From contig JAQISU010000057.1 in NCBI GenBank assembly GCA_029339505.1, positions 5,042,001-5,106,000 on the forward strand: 64,000 bases of DNA. Reading direction: 5' to 3'. The translations under genes were made by a program, and so were the position numbers. Positions 42,801 through 57,300 of this stretch are shown here, piece by piece (position 1 is the stretch's first letter; each line of letters begins with the position of its first letter). Source of the DNA: Unio delphinus. Its lineage: Eukaryota; Mollusca; Bivalvia; Unionida; Unionidae. A model generated the notes under the pieces. That model was not told the DNA's origin. It saw nothing but the letters and a program-made list of their open reading frames with translations, and did no database searches.

Positions 42801-45800
42801 TCATCTATCAGGTGAGTCCACAGACTGCAAAAAATACAGTCAGGGAAATTAAAATAAATTATCTACCCTTAAATGATTAGAAATGATTATTTTAAATACA
42901 AATAAAACAATCTGAAAACAAACTGACCAGACATGCACTACGTGTATAGAACAACTGTTTAAAAAAGACAGCTTAATTAAACAGTGACAAAAATCTATTA
43001 GAGTACAATCCTAATGTTCACATAAAATGATTAATAATTCACTTGTTGACCCACAAATCAGTAGCCAATCTTTTTTACATTAATCATGTTGACCATTGCA
43101 ACATGGTGATAAAAACATATAAAGAGGGCCTTCATGCATGCTGAGATGTGTGGGGTTCTTCCACAGATGAGCCAATGTTTTGAGAGATCCAAATGGGAGA
43201 ATGGAATTTTTTTGTCATTTGGTTGAGTATTTCTTCACGAAAAGCACTATCTATGAAATAGCAACAAGTATGGTATTTCACACATTAAAAAGAACTATAT
43301 TACACATATAATTGCATTGCAAAATATTATTGATAATGACAGGTTACTTATAGTAAGAAACATTACACAGAAGGGACCTACAATGAATGAGTGCTGTATA
43401 AGTATTCTGCAAAATTTAAGTACTACCAACATTGTAATTCAGCAGTTACCTTTTTTCGAGGTATGATATTTCCTGACATGGTTGATAAGGGACTTGATGG
43501 TGTTGTAGTCCTTCTTACACACCTCACAGGGGTGTCTAATGTTGCTGTGGGTTGCTTCGTGTTCAATGAGGTGGCTCTTGTTGACAGTTTTAAATTGACA
43601 GTTTGGACTGGAGCACTTGTAGAACTGGCCAGTGTGCTTTCTCATGTGTGTATAGAGATTTCCTGTCAGAGGCAAAGACAGAAAGTGGAGGATTTTGATT
43701 GCATTGACTAAAATATGTACCATATTTGGGAACAGTAAGACTGCTTTGAGGTCAGAGTATTAAAACAATAACATGCAATACCATTTATTAATATGTGAAT
43801 GTCTTATTAAATTTCAAACTCCCCACATAGATGCCTTACATGCATTTATTAAAAATGTATGTATGTATGTATGTATGTATGTATGTATGTATGTATGTAT
43901 GTATGTATGTATGTATCAAACCTTTTTGGAAAGTTCATTGTTTATTATGATTAGTATGTAATTCCTGCAGTGTGTGAATGCATTGGCAGTGACTATTATT
44001 TCATATAAATGAATACATATTGAATCAAAGACATGAAAGAATTAAGTTCATTTTCTTAATTGCCTTGTAATATTTGATTTCATACTGTGATTAATTGATT
44101 TATGTGAGTATCACATTCTTTAGTCTTGCGAAAAAGTAAATTTTTGACAATAAAGACATGATGACTAGAAATATGTCCATGTACTTCTACAAGAAGATAA
44201 TTTGAATGGTCCTTAAATATGATTTGATTGGTTTAAAAAAATGTTTGTAGCAGTCACAAAAATCCACGAAAAACAGTAAATATTTACAGAGGCAATGATG
44301 CATACAGATTTTTATTTAATGATACAGTGTACTTACTGTATAAAGATGATACACTATGGTGCTATATTTGTTACTTACTTTCCACAAATAGTAAAATACA
44401 GATACAATGGGATAATTACTGGAAACATCCTTGGGGCACATAGACCGACATTATCAGATAGTATGACCGTGTAAACCTTTATTCTGCATGCAAACTTACC
44501 CCTGCAGTTTGACGAGTAAGAACACTTAGGACACTTGAAGGGTTTGAGTTCTGTGTGTATGAGACAATGTAGTCTCATATGAGACAAGGTTTTAAACACT
44601 TTATCACACATATTACATGAGTAAAGTGATAATGAGGTAGAACTAATCCTTGCTGACAAAGTGGTAAATGCATTCTCATTCAGGTCCTGTTCAATCACAT
44701 GGACTCTAAACATATGATCCACACAACTTAAATCCACATTCAAACTCTGTTCAAATTTAACTTTTTCCTCCTCAGATCTGAAGACAGGAATATCTCCTAT
44801 TGTGTCTGTTGCTTTCTCTGGTGGAGAGCTATCAATATCTGGATCTGTCTGAACTTCAACCCTGTTGATGTTTTCTGATGTGCCTTTCAAGGTATTACTT
44901 TTTTCCTCTTCCTCTGTTGCCATCTTATCATCAGTGGGAATTTCATAGTCCCTGTCTTTCGCATCATCATCATACTCTTCATCCACCTCCATGGCCTCTC
45001 TCTCCATGTCTTTATCACCTTCTTCGTCTCCTACAAAACAATAGTAAACTGCAAGTATTTACCTATAACTTGGACATAGCAGATAAACAGAGACAATGAC
45101 ACTGTTGTCAACACCATTGCAAATGAGACATCTAAATTCTGATAATGACACTATCATTATCACCACTGGAAATGTGATGTCTAAATTCTGATAATGAGAC
45201 TATCATTATCACCACTGGAAATGTAATGTCTATGTCTTGTCATTCACTAATGCAGACAAGACAAAAATACCATTTATAACTCACATGAGATAATCTGCAA
45301 TTACAAATACAATGAATCAAATCCATCATAGCTGCAATTTGGGAAAATGTTCATTATCTACAAAGTGTTAAAATGAATTTCAAATAATTACTGAGACCTT
45401 AATCCGTATGATGAATAATAACCAAAATGGCTGGGTGAGGTGTTTTATGTCTTACATCACTGAAGAGTAGTATCATTAAAGTTCGAGTCAGGTGTCTCAT
45501 GTCTGACACTGGATTGTAGCCATAAAGGTCAAATTAGGTGCCTCACTGTTGTGTAATAAGCATAAAGGTCAAGCTAGATGTCACATGTCTTACATTAATG
45601 GATAGTAGCCTTCAAGGTTGAGTTAGGAGTCTTGTATCTAACATCACTGCAGTCTATAAAACATAAAGGTTCAATTAGGTGTCTCATGTCTTAAATCACT
45701 GGATAGTAGGCATCGTTATCACACAAAGCACAGTATATTGCATTACAATCCAGTATAATAGTCAATCAGTGGGTAAATGTAATTAATATCAAACTAAGCA

Positions 45801-48800
45801 CTGTGTATTGCAATACAATCCAGAATAAATCAATAACAGCAAAAAAAGGGTACATATAATTAATATCACACTAAGAACAGTATATTGTATTACAGTCCAG
45901 AATAAAAGCTAATCAGTAGGTAAATGTAATTAGTATCACACTAAGCACAGTATATTGTATTACAATTGAGATTAAGAGCAATCAGTGGGTAGATATAATT
46001 AATACCACACAAATGCAGAGTATATTGCATTCCAATCCAGAATAATAGCCAATCAGTGGATACATAAAACTATTATCACACTAAGCACAGTATAATTAAT
46101 TACAATCTAGAATAATGGCCAATCAGTGGGTACATGTTATTAATATCATAATGCTTGCACAGTAAACTGCATACCAATCCAGAATAATAGCCAATCATGG
46201 GGTAAATATAATCAATATCACACTAAGGACTGTAAATTGCATTACAATCCAGAATAATGGCAATCACTGAGTAAATGTAATTCATATCACACAAAAGCAC
46301 AGTATAATGCATTACAATTAAGAATAGTAGCCAATCAGAGCATAAAAACTAATTAATATAACACTAAGCACAGTTTATTGCATTACAGTCCAGAATAATA
46401 GCCATAAGCACAGTTTATTGCATTACAGTCCAGAATAATAGCCAATCATTCGATGGGTAATAATTAATATCACACTAAGGACTGTATATTAAATTACAAT
46501 CAGGTATAATAGCCAATCAGTGGGTACATGTTATTAATATCATAATGCCTGCACAGTACATTGCATTACAATCCAGAAAAAAAGCCAATCATTCATAAAA
46601 TATCAAATTAAGAACAGTATATTGCATTACAATCCAGTATAATAGCCAATCACTGGGAATATGTAATTCATATCACACTAAGCACAGTATATTGCATTAG
46701 AAACAAGTAGCATAGCCAATCATTGGGTAAATGTAATTCATATCACACTAAGCACAGTATGTTCCTTTACAATCCAGAATAATAGCCAATGAGTAGGTAA
46801 ATGTAATTAATACACCACTAAGCACAGTTTATTGCATTACAGTACTGAATAATAGCCAATCAGTCAGTGAGTAATAAATAATATCACACTAAGGAATGTA
46901 CATTGCATTAGAATCCAGCATAATAGCTAATAAGTGGGTAAATGTAATTCATATCACATTAAGCACAGTATATTGCATTACAATCCAGAATAATAGCCAC
47001 TCATTGGGTACATGTAATTAATCTCACACTAAGCATGGCATATTGCATTACAATACAGAATAATATCCAATAAGAGGTTTAAAAACAATTAATATCACAA
47101 TAATGCACAGTATACTGCATTACAATTCAGAATAATAGTCAATCAGTGGGTACATAAAACTATTATCACACTAAGCACAATATATTTAATTACAATCTAG
47201 AATAATGGCCAATCAGTGGGTAAATGTTATTAATATCATAATGCTTGCACAGTATACTGCATACCAATCCAGAATAATAGCCAATCATTGGGTAAATATA
47301 ATCAATATCACACTAAGGACTGTATATTGCATTACAATCCAGAATAATGGCAATCACTGAGTAAATGTAATTTATATCACACAAAGCACAGTATAATGCA
47401 TTACAATTCAGAATAGTAGCCAATCAGTGAGTATATATAATCAATATCACACTAAGTACAGCATATTGCATTTACAATCCAGAATAATAGCCAATCAGTG
47501 GGAAAAACTAATTAATATCACACTAAGCACAGTATATTGCATTACAATCCAGAATAATAGCCAATCAGTGGGAAAAACTAATTAATATCACACTAAGCAC
47601 AGTATATTGCATTACAGTCCAGAATAATTGCCAATCATTCAGTGAATATAATTAATATCACACTAAGGACAGTATATTGCATACCAATCCAGAATAATAG
47701 CCAATCAGTGCATACATTTTATTAATATCATCATGTCTGCACAATATATTGCATCACAATCTAGAATAATAGCCAATCATTCAGAAAATATAATCAATAT
47801 AACACTAAGCAAAGCATATTGCATTAGTCAAGAATAATAGCCAATCAGTCGGTGAGTAATAATATCACACAAAGGACTGTATATTGCATTACAATCAACA
47901 ATAATAGCCAATCAGTGGGTAAATGTAATTCATATCACACTAAGCACAGTATATTGCATTACAATAAAGAATAATTAGCCAATCATTGGGTAAATGTAAT
48001 TAATATCACAATAAAACACAGTGTACTGCATTTTAATCCAGAAAAATGGCCAATCATTCTTAAAATATAATCAATATCACATTAAGCACAATATATAGCA
48101 TTACAATACAGAATAATAGCCAGTCAGTGGGTAAATGTAATTATTAAAACACTGAGCACGGTGAATTGCATTACAATCCAGAATAATAGCGAATAAGAAG
48201 GTACATATAATTATTATCAGAGTAAGCACAGTATATTTAATGACAATCCAGAATAATGGCCAATCAGTGGGTACATGTTATTACTATCATAATGCTTGCC
48301 AATCAATGGATAAATGTAATTAATGTCACACTTAGCACATTATACTGCATTAGAATCCAGTACAATAGCCAATCAGTGGGAAAATGTAATTCATATCACA
48401 CTAAGCACTGTGACAGTATACTGCATCACAATCCATAATAAAAGCTAATCAGTGGGTAAATGTAATTATTAAAACACTAAGCACAGTATATTGCATTACA
48501 ATCCAGAATAATTGCCAATCAGTGGGTAAATGTAATTAATATCACACTAAGCACAGATAATTGCATTACAGTCCTGAATAAAAGCCAATCATTCGGTGAG
48601 TAATAATTAATATCACACTAAGGACTGTAAATTGCAAACCAATCCAAAATAATAGCCAGTCAGTGACTAAATGTAATTAAGATGACATTAAAGCACGGTA
48701 TACATCAATAATAGCCAAAAAGAGGGTACACATAATAAATATCACACTAAGAATAGTATATTGTGCTACAATTGAGATTAAGAAACAATCAGTGGGTAGA

Positions 48801-51800
48801 TATAATTAATACCACATTAACGCACAGTATATTGCATTCCAATCCAGAATAACAGAAAATCAGTGAGTACATAAAATTAATATCACACTAAGCACAGTAT
48901 GTTTAATTATAATCCTTAATAATAGCCGATCACTGGGTACATGTTATCAATATAATAATGCTTGCACAGTATACAATCCAGAATTATAGCCAATCAGTGG
49001 GTAAATATAATGTTATCAATATAATAATGCTTGCACAGTATACAATCCAGAATTATAGCCAATCAGTGGGTAAATATAATTAATATCACACCGAGCACTG
49101 TATATTGCGTTACAATGCAGATCAATAGCCAATCAGTAGGCAAATGAAATTATCATATTTCTTGCACAGTATACTGCATTACAATCCAGATAAAAAACCA
49201 ATCAGTGGGCAAATATAATTTTATCATATTGCTTGCACAGTATACTGCATTACAATCCAGAATAATAGCCAAATCAGTGGGTACCTATAATTTATATCAC
49301 ACTAAGCATTGTATACTGCATCACAATCTATAATTATAATAGCCTATCAGTGGGTACCTATAATTTATATCACACTAAGCACTGTATACTGCATCACAAT
49401 CTATAATTATAATAGCCTATCAGTGGGTACCTATAATTTATATCACACTAAGCACTGTATACTGCATCACAATCTATAATTATAATAGCCTATCAGTGGG
49501 TACATATAAATAATATCACACTAAGTGTTATTATAATGCCCCCCTCTTACTATGCTTTAACTGTGCATTGTTTCACATGAGGGTTAAAATATTTATACAG
49601 GCAGCAGGAAAATACCTTGCCATAGTTTTGTTCTTATACCTAGATCCAATTCTGATCAGTCACTGGAAATACAATTGCATTTATGTTCTCCAATCTTTTG
49701 ATGTTAAATTTTATAACAGTATATTATATCGAAAGATCCTGACATTATTATACTAAGTCTTTATGATTCATCCAATTTTATTTAGGGTCTTTCTATTCAT
49801 TTCCTATTAAATATTAATCAGTCCATGTATTTGCAGTTGTATGCAATTATCTAATTCACACTTACTTATTGTGACCACTGCTGATTACACCACTCCCTCA
49901 ATAACTCTCACCCAGATAACTTGTGAACATGCTTATAATGTTGAATCCATTTTTTAAACCAGAAAATACCCCCAAAATTGATCCCTAATTGTTGAACTTG
50001 AAGAAAATTGTGATCAAAATTGGTAATGAAAACTTTGATGTATCACTCATTTTATCATCAAAAAGAGTATATGGAACCTGGAAATTTGAATCAACATTAT
50101 GAAATATCAAATTTAAAAATAGGTCATACAATTTTTTTTACATGTTCTTTTCCAAACGACATTCCATGTACACTGCAACTGACGATATGTAAGGCAAATG
50201 TTACTTATGCCAAGTGGAGCCAGTACTTTAATAAATAAATACAAATTAAATATTTTAATCAACTGAAAATTGTATTCTAGTTCTATATTATAGTTCCTTT
50301 TAAGTGTAATCATCACAAATGCAATGTGTCCTCTTCTGATTAGACATAAAATGCATCAATCTACCTTAACAGCTGTATCTGTGAGCGTTTCTTTCAGTAC
50401 CTAATTAAGTGCCATCCATGTTTTGATAACTTACTTGTGGAAGTATTTCTTGTATTGTTGCACTGAATTGAAAGCTGGCCTCCTTTGTATTATCATGTTA
50501 ATTATGTCTTTTGAATTAAATATAAGAGATGGAAAAAAAGAAAAGTTAAAATGCACGAAAATCCAAGAAACAAAATCTATCGGCCCTGGTTGTATGATGG
50601 GTGAACTCACTTTGTTTGACCAATCAGATGCTGTTATAAATGTTATTGTGCATGTAACATAAAGTACCATAAATTAACCAACTCTTTCATAACTGTGATC
50701 AAAGATAGCAAGGCTACCAAACGAAATGAATACTTTGTAAAATAAAGAACTTGATTTCAAAGATACTGACCATTGTGGGCAAGCAAGTTTCAGAGAATTC
50801 TTGAATGTATTTTTGAAAAAAAGGAATCTTGTTAAATGGGGTATCAACAGTTAGTCTAGTTCCCTGCTCTGTGGACTCCCAATCTGACATGATACTATAT
50901 AAACACCATTACAGGAACCAGACTCATAAAAAAAAAAACAATGATGTAATGCACAGATTTTTTGCATACACGTGGTTATTGAAACCAGTTGGTTGTTAGT
51001 TCTTACTGTAGGATTTAATGCCGTTTTTCAGCACATGATAGGCTATACATGGCAGCCAGTATTATGGTGGAGGAAGAACCCAGGAAAACCCCTGATAAGA
51101 ACCATTGACCCACAAGAAGCTACTGGCAATCTTTCTCACATACCCACATTCGCCGAATCTGAGACCCAAACCCACTCAGAGGTGAGATGGCAGTGATCCG
51201 TAACAAAGAGTGTTTTAGACAATTCAAATCCTTGAAACCAGTTGGAACAATCTTACACGCTGAACATTTTGAAAATAAATGTTATTTAAACAGAATAATG
51301 AACAACTTCATCAGAAAAAGTGTGTTATTAAAAATTATTATCTAAGTGATTGTAAAATGATTCAGTCATTAATCAGCTCAGTTCCCAAATGCCACAACTA
51401 TTTTAGCATATGCTGGGGGCTTAAATGTCATCTCCTAAAACTTACAAATTTTGTTTAGAAATATAAACTTGTTCCAATTGATCCCATTATTTATCACATA
51501 AACATTAACTCCAGGTGAATACTGAACAAGTAAGGCTATCTCCAGAGTAAAATAAATTTGAAATGATGCTTATAAAATATAGATATTTGAAAGGCTATAA
51601 ATAAAAATGTTATACCACATTGATATTGTTTGAAAGGTTATAAATAAAAATGTTATACCACATTGATATTGTTTGAAAGGTTATAAATAAAAATGTTATA
51701 CCACATTGATATTGTTTGAAAGGCTAAAAATAAAAATGTTATACCACACTGATATTGTTTGAAAGGCTAAAAATAAAAATGTTATACCACATTGATATTG

Positions 51801-54306
51801 TTTGAAAGGTTATAAGTAAATTCAATGTGAATAATGCTTATACAATAATGATACTTTGTTGTGATAATTTCCAAAATAGGGTAAAATTTCTCCTATTGTA
51901 ATGTTATGTTAATGCAGTTGAGGAAAAAAAGTCCAATAGATAACGTTAAACTGTAAAAGTTATATTTTTCATTAATTTTAAATTTTTATGTTAACATAGT
52001 TTCGGTTTTACAAACACACTGACCTGAATCAATTTTGACATCTTTCTGAGAAATATCCACGAAGTCTGAGCTAGCCAGACACTTATGTGTGGTGAAAAAT
52101 CTCTCTCTGTTGAAAGATCTCTTGCAGCGAACACATATAAGCTTCCCATCTTTTCCTACAATTAAAATGAAGTGAAAATCAGATCATTATGTAGCATCTT
52201 CAATATGGGGGTTTCATAAATCCATTTTGTTACATGTTGTGCTTCACATTAGTACAATTATAAATAATGGGTTTCATACTCCCATTTTACATACATGACA
52301 TGTATCACATTACATATCATTAACGTCATACTAGGTGAGTTTAAAAATTTATTAAAGTTGAAAAACATATAAACATTTTTATCATGTGATACATACCGGA
52401 TCTGGCATTTATCAGCTAAGAAAAACAATTATAAAACTCAATGACTGATGACCATATTGTGCTTCTAAAAGAAATACATTTCATAAATACAAAGCAATCA
52501 TCTTTGTTGTAGTAGTTATAGGGTTTGACGCCATTTTTAAGCACACGATAGGCTTTACATGGCGGCCAGTATTATTGGTGGAGGAAGAACCTGGGAAAAC
52601 CTCGGAAAGAACCACCGACCCATGAGAAGCTACTGGCAAGCTTTCTCACATAACTACATTAGCCGAATCTTAGACTTGAACCTACGCAGAGGTGAGATGG
52701 CAGTGATCCGTAACGGACAGCGCTTTAGACCACTCGGCCACTCGGGGCCCCCAATCACCTTTGTAAGGCACACTATAGTTTGACATGGAAGCTTGACCAT
52801 GAAGCTATGTAAATATTAAAATCAATATAACATTCAGGATCTGTAATTATGCATATTTATTTTTAAAATATATAAATGGTTCAAAGATCTGTGTGACTGC
52901 TAAAGTTGCTTAGTGATCAGAGCATCCACCTCGGATACAGGAGTTTGATGGTTCAAACCCTGGCTGAATTTCAAAGACTTATAAAAATGGTACAAACATC
53001 TGCCTCACTAGGCAATCAGCATTAAAAGTTTAGTGTTAGGACTGGTTGACTTGGTGTCAGGTGTAATGTGACTGGGTGGGAAATGATGCTACATGTCTAC
53101 GGCATGATGCCCCAGTGCTAGATATCACTATAGACTACCACAATGCAGACATCATATTGATATAATTGAAAATGTTTTAAAGCTACATTAAAAATCTAAA
53201 TGACACGTAGTCACACCATAGATCTGTGCTTCTATGTGTGTATTTAAAAACTGATTGAATGGTATCAAAGATCATTGCTTATGCATATGTACTGAAAACA
53301 ATCTATGCTTATTCATGTATTTCAAACTAAACATGGTATCCAAAATCTTTGCTCATTCATGTATTTCAAACTACAAATGGTATCCAAATTCTATGCTTAT
53401 TCATGATATGTCTTAAAACTACAAATGGTATCCAAAATCTTTGCTTATTCATGATATGTCTTAAAACTACAAATGGTATCCAAAATCTTTGCTTATTCAT
53501 GATATGTCTTAAAACTACAAATGGTATCCAAAATCTTTGCTTATTCATGATATGTCTTAAAACTACAAATGGTATCCAAAATCTTTACTTATTCATGATC
53601 TTAAAACTACAAATGGTATCCAAAATCTTTGCTTATTCATGATATGTCTTAAAACTACAAATGGTATCCAAATTCTATGCTTATTCATGTATTTCAAACT
53701 AAACATGGTATCCAAAATCTTTGCTCATTCATGTATTTCAAATTAAAAATGGTATCCAAAATCTTCGCTTATTCATGATGTCTTAAAACTACAAATGGTA
53801 TCCAAATTCTATGCTTATTCATGTATTTCAAACTAAACATGGTATCCAAAATCTTTGCTCATTCATGTATTTCAAATTAAAAATGGTATCCAAAATCTTT
53901 GCTTATTCATGATGTCTTAAAATTACAAATGGTATCCAAAATCTTTGCTTATTCATGATGTCTTAAAACTACAAATGGTATCCAAAATCTTTGCTTATTC
54001 ATGATATGTCTTAAAACTACAAATGGTATCCAAAATCTTTGCTTATTCATGATATGTCTTAAAACTACAAATGGTATCCAAAATCTTTGCTTATTCATGA
54101 TATGTCTTAAAACTACAAATGGTATCCATGCTTATGCATGATATGTATTTAACAATGTATGAATAGTATCTACGATCTATGCTTAGCATGTTTTTATGTT
54201 TTCCAATTTCATTGTTTTTGTCATTTGTTGTTCTGTAGTGTAGTCATATCATTATTGATGGTGTAAAGCGCCTAGAGCTTTTAAAGATTAGGCGCTATAC
54301 AAAGTC

Positions 54307-54345
<39 letters not shown>

Positions 54346-57300
54346 ATATGTATTTAACAATGTACGAATGGTATCCACGATATATACTTATGCTTGATAT
54401 GTATTTACAATATGTACAAATTATATCCAAGATATGTGTTTATGCATGACATCTATTGAAATGATTGGAGCTGTGGGGCTCATTGGTTAGCATGTCTGAC
54501 ATGCATCCAGAAGAATACAGGTATGAATCTCACCCTAGGTGGTTGTCATAGTGTGTCTACAGGATAAGTACTCAACTCTCATTGCCTTGATACAAATTTC
54601 ATGTGCTGATGCAAAAAAAAAACACATCCAACAAAGAAAAAAAAAAACCCCCAGCATGTTCATTAGATACAGTTATTAAAATGGTAATTTATGGCACTTG
54701 ATCAAAGACTACTGTTGAAGAAAATATGTAAACCAGACAAGACTCAAAAATTGCAAAAAGAAAATCTAGTATGTGTTGTAGGATAAATTTTAAGAGTTGG
54801 ATAATACTTGAATTAGTAATTAATTAAAAAAAATATAAATCATAATTACACATGATGTTAACTGACACCAACATTTGGATGTACAAGATATATGCATAAG
54901 TTTTATAATATTTTATTACTTTGCATATAAGTGTGCTTATTAACAGTTAAATGTACAACTTTAGAATATACTATGAAATATTTCTCTTTACTTATGCTTC
55001 TTTGAAGAGGCCTTAAAAAGTAATAAATTATCTATGTATATTGTCTAATTAGTACTTACAATGAGTAGGTTTTCATCTATGTGTATTGTCTAATTAGTAC
55101 TTACAATGAGTATGGTAGGTTTTCATCTATGTGTATTGTCTAATTAGTACTTACAATGAGTAGGTTTTCATCTATGTGTATTGTCTAATTAAAACTTACA
55201 ATGAGTAGGTTTTCATCTATGTGTATTATCTAATTAGTACTTACAATGAGTAGGTTTTCATCTATGTGTATTATCTAATTAGTACTTACAAAGAGTAGGT
55301 TTTCATCTATGTGTATTATCTAATTAGTACTTACAATGAGTAAGTTTTCATCTATGTGTATTATCTAATTAGTACTTATAATGAGGTGGCCAAGTAGTCA
55401 TAAGGTGCTCACCATTATGGATCACTGCCATCTCACCTCTGCACAGATTCGAGTCTCAGGCTCAGCCAATGTGCATATGTGAGAAATCTTGTCTGTAGCT
55501 TTTCGTGGGTTGGTGGATCTTTCCAGGGTTTTCCCCAGGTTCTTCCTCCACCATTTATACTGGCCACCACGTGTGACCTAGGGCCTAACCGAGTAGGTAA
55601 TTTTTCGCTGAGTACTGAATCAGAGTATTTGGATGTATTTGCCGGATCTGGGCACAAACCGAGTAGAAGGTGCGACTCCGGAGAGTACCGCTTCTTTCAT
55701 TATCGTATGTGAAGCTTAAACTTTTCATGTACCGTATATATCGCCTATAAGATGAAATTTTTTATTATTAACTAAAATAATTATGTATTGAAAAACTTTT
55801 TTTTTAAAAGTTCGATATTTATTGAATTATTTTACTTGTAACCATTCGTGCGCATATTATTTGCTGAGGCGAATACTTCCATATAGTACCAAAAAAAACC
55901 GGATATTTGCCTGAAGCGAATGTCCGAGGCGATTTCTGGTTAGGCCCTAGTGTGACCTATTTTGTGCTGAAAAATGGTAAACCCTACATGAAGAAAAACC
56001 AACTTGCAATGAGCTGGTATTCATCTATGCATATTGTCTAATTAGTACTTACAATGAGTTGGTATTTGCCTACGTGTATTGTCAAATTAGGACTTACTGC
56101 GAGTTGGTATTCATCAATGTATATTGTCAAACTGGCTTGATCAGAAAACAAAAACCAGTTAGTCATCTTTGAACTTGAAGGATAAACATCACTGTCTATA
56201 TAGTACATATATATGTGGTGTAATTAGTATTTACCTTAAGCTGATATTATTCATTTGTGAACTGTTTAATTCGTGCCTATGAGCTGATGATATTCATTTG
56301 TGTTTATTGTATAATCAGCATTTAATCTGAGTTGACAGTATTCATACTTACTTGGTGTCATTGTATTCATGTGTGTATTGTCTATTAAGTACTTACTTTG
56401 TGTTATTGTATTAATCTGTGTGTATTGTCTATTAAGTTCTTACTTTGTGTTATTGTATTAATCTGTGTGTATTGTCTATTAAGTTCTTACTTTGTTATTT
56501 TCTATTAAGTACTTACATTGTGTTATTTTATTAATCTGTGTGTATTATCTATTAAGTACTTACTTTGTGTTATTGTATTAATCTGTGTGTATTGTCTATT
56601 AAGTACTTACTTTGTGTTATTGTATTAATCTGTGTGTATTGTCTATTAAGTTCTTACTTTGTGTTATTGTATTAATCTGTGTGTATTGTCTATTAAGTAC
56701 TTACTTTGTGTTATTGTAGTAATCTGTGTGTATTTTCTATTAAGTACTTACTTTGTGTTATTGTATTAATCTGTGTGTATTGTCTATTAAGTACTTACTT
56801 TATGTTATTGTATTAATCTGTGTGTATTGTCTATTTAGTACTTACTTCATGTTATTGTATTAATCTGTGTGCATTGTCTATTTAGTACTTACTTCATGTT
56901 ATTGTATTAATCTGTGTGTATTGTCTATTAAGTACTTACTTTATGTTATTGTATTAATCTGTGTGTATTGTCTATTAAGTACTTACTTCGTGTTATTGTA
57001 TTAATCTGTGTGTATTGTCTATTAAGTTCTTACTTTGTGTTATTGTATTAATCTGTGTGTATTGTTTATTAAGTACTTACTTTATGTTATTGTATTAATC
57101 TGTGTGTATTGTCTACTAAGTACTTACTTATGTTATTGTATTAATCTGTGTCTACTAAGTACTTACTTTATGTTATTGTATTAATCTGTGTGTATTGTCT
57201 ACTAAGTACTTACTTTGTGTTATTGTATTAATCTGTGTATATTGTCTACTAAGTACTTACTTTGTATTATTGCATTAATCTGTGTGTATTGTCTACTAAG

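Noticed and set aside
52518..52752. Functional tRNA gene
   Set aside because: Only the promoter boxes are tRNA-like; the cloverleaf is not complete and the sequence continues into a SINE body.
53366..53642. Repeat proteins of 16-residue period on both strands
   Set aside because: Artefact of a 48-bp minisatellite.
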